DNA from: Thermoflexales bacterium | Lineage (GTDB): Bacteria; Chloroflexota; Anaerolineae; B4-G1; SLSP01 | Assembly: GCA_015486785.1 (NCBI GenBank) | Contig: WFQZ01000350.1 | Location: 1 to 10,978, forward strand | Length of the DNA: 10,978 nt | Direction: 5' to 3' | Part shown: positions 6,545-10,978 of the stretch, in pieces | Position numbering within the stretch: position 1 is the first letter of the stretch | Layout of the letters: every line of letters begins with the position of its first letter | Made by a program: the position numbers and the translations under genes | Notes under the pieces: generated by a model | Told to the model about the DNA's origin: nothing | Databases searched by the model: none | What the model saw: only the letters and a program-made list of their open reading frames with translations

Positions 6545-6587
6545 GGCATTGCTGTTGCTGCTGCTGGACGGTGGTATGAATCATCAT
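6525..6587 (-). CDS. Gln-rich leader peptide of glnA (candidate)
   Basis: A short ORF of 20 codons reading MMIHTTVQQQQQQCHPGGVG and ending in TAG. It has six consecutive glutamine codons (CAG CAG CAG CAA CAG CAA) at 6566-6549. Its two adjacent ATG codons (6587, 6584) are preceded by AGGA at 6596-6593, with spacers of 5 and 8 bases. It lies upstream of glutamine synthetase and is followed by alternative hairpins and an intrinsic terminator. By analogy with the trp, his, phe and leu leaders, the peptide itself probably has no function: its translation would sense charged tRNA-Gln. Translation is inferred; nothing else in the sequence proves that the ORF is read. Confidence 0.72.
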   Translation of the reverse strand: MMIHTTVQQQQQQCHPGGVG

Positions 6588-6608
6588 CTCATTCCTGGCT
6601 TGATAGTG

Positions 6609-6644
6609 AAAAGGTGCAGCGGGTTTTTGCCTGCGCTGCACCTT
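6609..6644 (-). terminator. Hairpin behind tRNA-Gln (weak terminator)
   Basis: A perfect 11-base-pair stem: plus-strand 6611-6621 pairs with 6634-6644 around a 12-base loop. On the minus strand it ends in TTTT, two of these T being part of the stem (6612-6609), followed by CACTAT. The T-tract is short, so termination may be partial. It lies 7 bases after the tRNA 3' end and only 22 bases before the leader ORF start, leaving little room for a separate promoter of the glnA leader. Confidence 0.6.
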
Positions 6645-6651
6645 GTTAAGG

Positions 6652-6722
6652 CTGGGGGCGGAGGATTCGAACCCCCACATACGGAGTCAGAGTCCGCTGT
6701 CCTGCCGTTAGACGAGCCCCCA
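6652..6722 (-). tRNA. tRNA-Gln (anticodon CTG)
   Basis: A 71-base cloverleaf on the minus strand. The acceptor stem TGGGGGC/GCCCCCA has the weak U1-A72 pair typical of bacterial tRNA-Gln, with G73 as discriminator. The D-arm is GTCT/GGAC with a GG-containing loop. The anticodon arm GCGGA-CTCTGAC-TCCGT gives anticodon CTG at plus-strand 6688-6686. There is a 4-base variable loop, and the T-arm is GGGGG-TTCGAAT-CCTCC with one wobble. The 3' CCA is not encoded (CCT follows). It decodes CAG, the codon used four times in the Gln run of the downstream leader ORF. It shares direction with glnA and lies upstream of it. Confidence 0.95.
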
Positions 6723-6737
6723 AAATCGACGGGCGAC

Positions 6738-6765
6738 ATTCTACCACGATTCACGAATTCCACAA
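6738..6765 (-). promoter_or_regulatory. Extended -10 promoter of tRNA-Gln (possibly also glnA)
   Basis: On the minus strand there is TTGTGG at 6765-6760 (3 of 6), a 16-base spacer ending in TGG (extended -10), and TAGAAT at 6743-6738 (5 of 6). The predicted start is near 6731, about 9 bases before the tRNA 5' end. I find no convincing promoter between the tRNA and the glnA leader ORF, so this may also drive the leader and glnA by read-through. Confidence 0.6.
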
Positions 6766-6795
6766 CTTGAGATACGGATGGTTGCGAATACGTAA

Positions 6796-6931
6796 CTACT
6801 CACCGCAAGAGGCGCGGAGGACGCGGAGAAAGAGCCAAAGGTAACTTCTCTGCGCTCTCTGGGACTCGGCGGTGAGAAAAATATCTCACCAACTGCTCAC
6901 TGCAAGAGATGCGAAGATCGCGGAAGAAAAG
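6796..6931. repeat. Intergenic palindromic repeat with a degenerate second copy
   Basis: CTCACCGC at 6799-6806 is matched by its exact inverse GCGGTGAG at 6869-6876. Inside, GCGGAGAA (about 6823-6830) faces TTCTCTGCGC, so the whole of 6799-6876 can fold as an imperfect hairpin of about 78 bases. The left part (6796-6834) recurs in degenerate form at 6893-6931, with 29 of 39 positions the same. The style (CACCGC, GACGCGGAG, GCGGTGAG) resembles dispersed intergenic repeats I recall from Chloroflexota. No coding sense is seen. It lies between the divergent tRNA-glnA and glycan transcription units. Confidence 0.6.
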
Positions 6932-6998
6932 TAGAACACGAAGCCTTATCCCGTTTTTATGTAGATCTCAAGCTGAGCAGTTACGCGAATGCACGAAT

Positions 6999-7006
6999 GG
7001 TATAAT
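6999..7006 (+). promoter_or_regulatory. Extended -10 promoter of the flippase-like gene
   Basis: A perfect TATAAT at 7001-7006 is preceded by TGG, giving an extended -10 element; no good -35 hexamer is found at 15-18 bases upstream. The expected transcription start, about 7 bases downstream, coincides with the ATG at 7013. This would make the message leaderless. Confidence 0.6.
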
Positions 7007-7012
7007 GTCGTT

Positions 7013-7990
7013 ATGAAGAAGAAGTGGTTTCAGATACTGCTGGCGTTGGGGATTAGTGCGGCGGGGCTGGTGTTGGCTCTGCGGCAAGTACGTTTCCAGG
7101 ATTTGATGGCGGCCTTGCGCCAGGCTCGCTGGGGCTGGCTGCTGGTGACGACCGGTTGTATGTTGGGCAGTTTGTGGTTTCGCGCGTTGCGCTGGCGCAT
7201 GCTGCTGGAGGATCAAGTCTCGGTGGGCGAGTCGTTCGGCCTGCTGAATATCGGCTACCTGGTCAGCGATGTGCTCCCGCTGCGGTTGGGCGATCCCGCC
7301 CGCGCGGTGGCCGTGGGGATGCGCAGCTCGGTCACGGTGGTGGCCGCGCTGTCGAGCGTGGTCATTGAGCGCACGCTGGATTTGTTGACCGTGGTGTTGT
7401 TCCTGGTGCTCACGCTGCCGTTCATCACCGTGGGGGATTCGGTGTATGCCGGGTTGGCCAGCGGCGCGGCGGCTCTGGGCTTGCTGTTGACGCTGGTGCT
7501 GATGGCGCGATTCCCGTCCCAAGTGGAATCGTTGACCCGCCGCATGCTCGTGCGTCTGCCGCTGGGCGATCCGGAACGGTGGTTAGCTCCGCTGCGTGAT
7601 ACCCTGGAGGGGCTGCAAGTGCTACGCTCTCCCCGACGTGGGGCCTTGCTGGGATTGCTCTCGCTGGCCATCTGGGCCGCCATCGCCGCGTTTCAACTGA
7701 CGTTACAGCAAGCGATGCTCTACCAAGCTCCGCCCGCGCATCCGCTGTTGGTCGCGGTGACGGCGACTTGGGCCACGGCTTTGGGGATGGCCGCGCCCAG
7801 CCAAGGCGGCATCGGCGGCTATCACGCGGCGGCCACGTGGGCATTGATGTTGTTCGGCGTCTCGCGGCCTTACGCGGCGGCCTTCGGCATTGTGGGACAC
7901 GGCATCGGCTACTTGCTGGGCGTGATTCTGGGCGCAGCGGCGGCGTTGAACTGGGGCATTTCCCTGCGCGAGATCACACAGACGACGTAG
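7013..7990 (+). CDS. Flippase-like integral membrane protein (LPG synthase TM / UPF0104 family)
   Basis: A 325-residue polytopic membrane protein with about eight hydrophobic segments, the first at residues 6-23. PF03706-type motifs are visible: LWFRALRWRMLL at 54-65, VLPLRLGDPARA at 87-98, IERTLDLL at 118-125, and near the C-terminus the small-residue segment AAPSQGGIGGYHAAATWAL. The family includes the membrane domain of lysyl-phosphatidylglycerol synthase and AglD-like proteins, and is common in glycan clusters as putative lipid or glycolipid translocases; the substrate is unknown. The start chosen is ATG at 7013; an in-frame ATG at 6989 would lie upstream of the perfect TATAAT. No ribosome binding site precedes 7013, consistent with a leaderless message. 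The gene is followed by an epimerase and a glycosyltransferase on the same strand. Confidence 0.85.
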   Translation: MKKKWFQILLALGISAAGLVLALRQVRFQDLMAALRQARWGWLLVTTGCMLGSLWFRALRWRMLLEDQVSVGESFGLLNIGYLVSDVLPLRLGDPARAVAVGMRSSVTVVAALSSVVIERTLDLLTVVLFLVLTLPFITVGDSVYAGLASGAAALGLLLTLVLMARFPSQVESLTRRMLVRLPLGDPERWLAPLRDTLEGLQVLRSPRRGALLGLLSLAIWAAIAAFQLTLQQAMLYQAPPAHPLLVAVTATWATALGMAAPSQGGIGGYHAAATWALMLFGVSRPYAAAFGIVGHGIGYLLGVILGAAAALNWGISLREITQTT

Positions 7991-8068
7991 GCGATTAAAC
8001 ACGAAAAACCGGCAGCAGATTCTAAAGACGCGGAGGCAACGGGGTATTTCTCGCTGCTCGGCGGACGG

Positions 8069-8074
8069 TAGAAT
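8069..8074 (+). promoter_or_regulatory. Possible -10 element upstream of the epimerase
   Basis: TAGAAT (5 of 6 to consensus) lies 26 bases before the epimerase ATG and 14 bases before its GGAGGAGG ribosome binding site. No recognisable -35 hexamer accompanies it, so it is only a weak candidate for an internal promoter in the 110-base gap after the flippase-like gene. Confidence 0.3.
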
Positions 8075-8100
8075 CTCTGTTTCATTCGGAGGAGGATTCA

Positions 8101-9123
8101 ATGCACTATTTGATTACGGGAGGGGCCGGGTTCATCGGCTCGAACTACGTTGAGCGGTTGTTGCGGCGCGGTGAACAGGTCACGATTTACGATAATCTAT
8201 CCCGCCGTGGCGCGGAGCGCAATTTGGCCTGGCTGCGAGATACGTTCGGGGCGCAGAGCTTCGCCTTCATCCACGGGGATGTGCGCGACGCGGCTTTGCT
8301 GACCGCCTCGGTGCGGCGTAGCGATGTGGTGGTGCATCTGGCTTCGCAAGTGGCGGTGACGACGTCGGTTCAGCGTCCCAGAGAGGATTTTGAGGTGAAC
8401 GTGCAAGGGACGTTCAACGTGCTGGAGGCGGCGCGACTTTCTGAGCAGCGACCGATTGTGCTCTTTGCTTCCACGAATAAGGTGTACGGCGGGATGGACT
8501 CATTGATCATCACCGAGCAAGAGACCCGCTACGCCTACCGCGATTATCCTCACGGCATCCCGGAAAGTTTCCCGCTGGATTTCCACTCCCCGTATGGCTG
8601 CTCCAAGGGATCGGGCGATCAGTACGTGCGCGATTACTCCCGCGTGTACAATCTGCCGACGGTGGTTTTCCGGCAAAGCTGCATCTACGGGCCGAGGCAA
8701 TTCGGCATTGAAGATCAAGGCTGGGTGGCTTGGTTCATCATCGCCGCCGTGCTGGGGCGAGCGATCACCATCTACGGCGACGGCAAGCAGGTGCGGGACG
8801 TGCTCTTTGTGAGCGATCTGCTCAACGCTTACGATGCGGCCATCGCCCACATTGATCGCGCCGCCGGGCAGATTTACAACGTCGGCGGCGGGCCGGAGCG
8901 GCAACTTTCGGTGTGGGCCGAGTTCCGCCCGCTGTTGGAATCCCTGATCGGGCATCCGATCCCCGTCACTTATGCCGGATGGCGCACCGGCGATCAGCGG
9001 ATTTACGTTTCGGACATTCGCAAAGCGGCGCGGTTCTTGGGTTGGCAACCGCAAGTGAGTGTCCACGAAGGCATCACCCGGCTGTATCGCTGGGTCGTTG
9101 AAAATCGGCATCTGTTTGAGTAG
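8101..9123 (+). CDS. NAD-dependent sugar epimerase, CDP-paratose/tyvelose 2-epimerase-like
   Basis: An extended-SDR nucleotide-sugar enzyme of 340 residues. NAD binding: GGAGFIG at 7-13 and the YDNLSRRGAERNLAWLRD strand. Active site: FASTNKVYGG with S124/T125, and YGCSK with Y165 and K169. The context PLDFHSPYGCSKGSGDQYV and CIYGPRQFGIEDQGWVAWF is characteristic of the RfbE (CDP-paratose 2-epimerase) branch rather than GalE. CDP-paratose epimerase makes CDP-tyvelose for O-antigen in Salmonella and Yersinia. The other CDP-sugar genes (rfbF, rfbG, rfbH, rfbS) are not in the window, so the true substrate is uncertain. The ATG at 8101 has GGAGGAGG at 8088-8095. The gene ends 2 bases before the glycosyltransferase. 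Confidence 0.85.
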   Translation: MHYLITGGAGFIGSNYVERLLRRGEQVTIYDNLSRRGAERNLAWLRDTFGAQSFAFIHGDVRDAALLTASVRRSDVVVHLASQVAVTTSVQRPREDFEVNVQGTFNVLEAARLSEQRPIVLFASTNKVYGGMDSLIITEQETRYAYRDYPHGIPESFPLDFHSPYGCSKGSGDQYVRDYSRVYNLPTVVFRQSCIYGPRQFGIEDQGWVAWFIIAAVLGRAITIYGDGKQVRDVLFVSDLLNAYDAAIAHIDRAAGQIYNVGGGPERQLSVWAEFRPLLESLIGHPIPVTYAGWRTGDQRIYVSDIRKAARFLGWQPQVSVHEGITRLYRWVVENRHLFE

Positions 9124-9125
9124 CC

Positions 9126-10307
9126 ATGCGAGTTTTGATAGTCCTCACTTACTACCGCCCGCACACCAGCGGGCTGACGATTTACGCGGAGCGGTTGGCT
9201 CGCGGGCTGGCGGCTCGCGGCCACCAGGTGACGATCCTCACTTCCCGCTATCGCCGCGACTTGCCGACGGAGGAAGTGCTCAACGGGGTGCGGGTCGTCC
9301 GTGCGCCGGTGCTCTTCCGCATCAACAAGGGCGTGATTATGCCCACGTTTGGCTTCCTGGCCTGGAAGTTGGTGCGTGAAGCGGACGTGCTCAGTCTGCA
9401 CCTGCCGCAGTTTGACGCGGCGGGCGTGGCCCTGCGCGGGCGGATGTTGCACAAACCTACGGTGCTCACTTACCATTGCGATCTGCTCTTGCCCGCCGGG
9501 CCGCTCAACTGGCTCGCCAATCAGACGATCCACGTGATGAACGAGCTGGCGGGACGGTTCGCGCATCGTGTGGTGGCCTACACGCAGGATTTTGCCGATC
9601 ATTCGCCGTATTTGCAGCGGCACGCCGAGAAGCTGGCCATCATCCCCCCGCCGGTGGAGTTGCCGGAGCGCACCCCGTCCGGCATCGCGGCCTTCGCCAA
9701 GATGCACAACCCGGAGCATCGTCATCCGGTGATCGGGATGGCGGCGCGATTGGCCGCCGAAAAGGGCGTGGAGGTATTGCTCGACGCTTTCCCGCGCATC
9801 CTGGAGCGTTACCCGGATGCCCGCATCTTGTTCGCCGGGCAGTACCGGGATGTGCTGAACGAGCGGGCTTACGCCGAACGGCTGATGCCGCACATCGCCC
9901 ACTACGAGCAGCAGGGACGCTGGAAATTCCTGGACGTGCTCTCGCCGGTGCAGATGGCCGCTTTCTACCCCAACTTGGACGTGTTGGTCGTCCCCAGCCT
10001 CAACTCCACCGAGTCTTTCGGTCTGGTGCAGGTGGAGGCGATGTTGTGCGGCGTTCCTTGCGTCGCCAGCGACCTGCCGGGCGTGCGCCAACCGATCCTC
10101 CAGACCGGTATGGGCGAGATTGCCCCCATCGGGGACGCGCAAGGGCTGGCCGATGCGCTGTTGCAGGTGTTGGATCACCGTGAGTCTTACATCCGTCCGG
10201 CGGAGGAGATCGCGGCCCGCTTCTCCACCCCGCGCACGGTGGACGGCTACGAGGACTTGTTCCGCGAAGAGATCGCACGATTGGGAGGGACGCAAGATGC
10301 AGACTGA
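9126..10307 (+). CDS. Glycosyltransferase family 4 (GT-B fold)
   Basis: A 393-residue retaining-type GT4 glycosyltransferase. The N-terminal Rossmann domain (about 1-190) begins MRVLIVLTYYRPHTSGLTIY, with the glycine/serine loop that binds acceptor or donor. The C-terminal domain carries VIGMAARLAAEKGVEVLLDA (about 207-226) and the donor-binding E-x7-E signature ESFGLVQVE (E296 and E304), followed by AMLCGVPCVASDLPGVR. There is no signal peptide, so it acts on the cytoplasmic side of the membrane. Its start is 2 bases after the epimerase stop with no strong ribosome binding site, indicating translational coupling. It probably transfers the sugar made by the epimerase, or a related sugar, to a lipid or glycan acceptor; the acceptor cannot be told. 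The last 11 bases overlap the maoC-like gene. Confidence 0.92.
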   Translation: MRVLIVLTYYRPHTSGLTIYAERLARGLAARGHQVTILTSRYRRDLPTEEVLNGVRVVRAPVLFRINKGVIMPTFGFLAWKLVREADVLSLHLPQFDAAGVALRGRMLHKPTVLTYHCDLLLPAGPLNWLANQTIHVMNELAGRFAHRVVAYTQDFADHSPYLQRHAEKLAIIPPPVELPERTPSGIAAFAKMHNPEHRHPVIGMAARLAAEKGVEVLLDAFPRILERYPDARILFAGQYRDVLNERAYAERLMPHIAHYEQQGRWKFLDVLSPVQMAAFYPNLDVLVVPSLNSTESFGLVQVEAMLCGVPCVASDLPGVRQPILQTGMGEIAPIGDAQGLADALLQVLDHRESYIRPAEEIAARFSTPRTVDGYEDLFREEIARLGGTQDAD

Positions 10308-10740
10308 GTTCTACTTTGAGGATTTGGTGCCCGGCGAGGCCGTAGAAAGCTCCGCCCACACGATCACCGAAGCCGACATCAACGCCTTTGCCGATTTATC
10401 GGGGGATCGCAATCCGCTGCACATTGACGCGGCCTATGCCGCCACCACGCCCTTTGGCGAGCGCATCGCCCACGGGATGTTGGTGCTTTCCATCGCTACC
10501 GGCCTGGCGAACAGCATCGGCGCGTTGGCCTCGGCCACCGAAGCCTTCACCGGCCTGGAGTGGAAGTTCCGCGCTCCGGTGAAGATCGGCGATACGATCC
10601 GCGTGCGCTTGACCGTGTTCAAGAAGCGCACCATGATGGACTATCACGGGGGCTTAGTGACGTTCAAGGTGCTCGTGCTCAACCAGCGCGACGAGACGGT
10701 GCAGAAAGGCTCGTGGACGCTTTTGGTGCGGGCCAGGTGA
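10297..10740 (+). CDS. MaoC-like (R)-specific enoyl-CoA hydratase domain protein
   Basis: A 147-residue single hot-dog domain. The hydratase-2 motif is complete: FADLSGDRNPLHIDAAYA at 31-48, with the catalytic pair D37 and H42, followed by FGERIAHGML at 53-62. In the family, such enzymes hydrate trans-2-enoyl-CoA to (R)-3-hydroxyacyl-CoA, for fatty acid turnover, PHA supply or other acyl-CoA routes; the substrate is unknown here. The ATG at 10297 has GGGAGGGA at 10283-10290 with a 6-base spacer. It overlaps the glycosyltransferase by 11 bases, so it is coupled to the glycan genes, an uncommon partner. A role in making an acyl chain for a glycolipid is possible but speculative. Confidence 0.9.
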   Translation: MQTEFYFEDLVPGEAVESSAHTITEADINAFADLSGDRNPLHIDAAYAATTPFGERIAHGMLVLSIATGLANSIGALASATEAFTGLEWKFRAPVKIGDTIRVRLTVFKKRTMMDYHGGLVTFKVLVLNQRDETVQKGSWTLLVRAR

Positions 10741-10753
10741 ATTAGGAGGCGCA

Positions 10754-10978
10754 ATGTCAGACCAGCAGAACCACGGAGAGCAGCACCCGCCGGAAGGTCA
10801 ACCTACCCGCCGCCTGACGCGGGCCGAGATCGCCGCCGCCGAGCGTGCCCATCGCGCGACCCAACCCTCCGCCGCCGAACCGACGCGCCGCATCACGCTC
10901 CCGCCCACGGAAACGCCGCCCGCCGCCGAACCGACGCGCCGCATCACGCTCCCGTCCGCAGAGACTGTCTCTTATACA
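10754..10978 (+). CDS. Unrecognised Pro/Thr/Arg repeat protein, 5' fragment
   Basis: I do not recognise this gene. An ATG at 10754, 13 bases after the maoC-like stop, has AGGAGG at 10744-10749 (4-base spacer) and stays open for 75 codons to the window end. The protein starts MSDQQNHGEQHPPEGQPTRR and is hydrophilic and disordered in character. It then has two copies of AAEPTRRITLP spaced 17 residues apart, plus an earlier PTRRLT. At DNA level, 33 bases are identical between 10871-10903 and 10922-10954. No signal peptide or membrane segment is visible yet; such N-terminal tails often precede a membrane or kinase-linked domain, but that cannot be judged. Codons from residue 71 on come wholly or partly from adapter sequence, so the true gene continues differently. 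Confidence 0.65.
   Translation, partial: MSDQQNHGEQHPPEGQPTRRLTRAEIAAAERAHRATQPSAAEPTRRITLPPTETPPAAEPTRRITLPSAETVSYT
10871..10954 (+). repeat. In-frame 51-base tandem repeat (two copies)
   Basis: The 33 bases at 10871-10903 recur exactly at 10922-10954, a period of 51 bases or 17 codons; the bases following each copy are diverged. The repeat is in frame and encodes AAEPTRRITLP twice. More copies may follow beyond the contig end; a repeat array could also explain why assembly stopped here. Confidence 0.85.
10965..10978. other. Nextera/Tn5 mosaic-end adapter remnant
   Basis: The last 14 bases, CTGTCTCTTATACA, equal the first 14 of the 19-base Tn5 mosaic end used in Nextera libraries (CTGTCTCTTATACACATCT). 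A 14-base exact match precisely at the sequence end is most simply untrimmed adapter, not genome. Confidence 0.93.

Noticed and set aside
6415..6610. T-box or glutamine riboswitch in the glnA leader
   Set aside because: I see no T-box core sequence and no recognisable glutamine-riboswitch signature; the Gln-codon ORF and alternative hairpins explain the leader better. A covariance-model search would settle it.
6432..6770. Plus-strand open frame across the attenuator and tRNA
   Set aside because: It runs antisense through a tRNA gene and two terminators, has no plausible ribosome binding site, and has no homology I can recognise.
8027..8066. Third copy of the intergenic palindromic repeat before the epimerase
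   Set aside because: Only short words (GACGCGGAGG, CTCGGCGG) resemble the repeat; no clear arms or alignment, so it could be chance.
9003..10295. Long minus-strand open frame (430 codons) opposite the glycosyltransferase
   Set aside because: The plus strand encodes a clear GT4 enzyme. The antisense product is rich in His, Arg and Gln with no domain.
1..10978. CRISPR arrays, transposase genes, phage genes or toxin-antitoxin pairs
   Set aside because: None seen on either strand; the only repeats are the intergenic palindrome and the in-frame repeat at the right end.

Overview
The window is a GC-rich bacterial contig fragment (10,978 bases) with recognisable sigma70-type promoters, rho-independent terminators and Shine-Dalgarno sites. 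The gene set fits a Chloroflexota (Anaerolineae-like) metagenome contig: a short YidC without a lipobox, an alpha-type glutamine synthetase, a PF03706 flippase-like protein, and intergenic palindromes resembling dispersed repeats I recall from that phylum. This assignment is an inference; no rRNA or other phylogenetic marker is present. The last 14 bases match the Nextera/Tn5 mosaic end, so the right edge is a read-end artefact and the biological sequence stops at about 10964.

Left part (1-3200, minus strand): the conserved origin-type operon rpmH - rnpA - yidD - [PQQ-propeller lipoprotein] - yidC - jag/khpB, the last cut by the window edge. A near-consensus promoter (-35 at 3195-3200, -10 at 3173-3178) precedes it. 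A strong intrinsic terminator hairpin lies between that promoter and rpmH. The operon makes ribosomal protein L34, the RNase P protein, the membrane insertase with its helper, and an RNA-binding partner; the lipoprotein is the unusual insertion.

Middle (3217-6414, minus strand): glmU and cdd overlap by 11 bases, with their own candidate promoter behind glnA. Upstream is glnA (glutamine synthetase, type I-alpha).

The most notable region is 6415-6770 (minus strand). In transcription order it contains an extended -10 promoter, a tRNA-Gln(CTG) gene, a weak hairpin terminator, a 20-codon leader ORF (MMIHTTVQQQQQQCHPGGVG) with six consecutive Gln codons, and a textbook terminator directly in front of the glnA ribosome binding site. 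The segments between leader and terminator can form the mutually exclusive 1:2, 2:3 and 3:4 pairings of classical ribosome-mediated attenuation. This suggests that glnA is controlled by the supply of charged tRNA-Gln, in a transcript that may also carry a tRNA-Gln gene. I do not recall a described attenuator of this kind for glnA.

Right part (7013-10964, plus strand): a surface-glycan or glycolipid cluster of a flippase-like membrane protein (apparently leaderless), a CDP-tyvelose/paratose-2-epimerase-like SDR, a GT4 glycosyltransferase, a MaoC-type hydratase overlapping the glycosyltransferase, and the start of a Pro/Thr/Arg repeat protein cut by the contig end.
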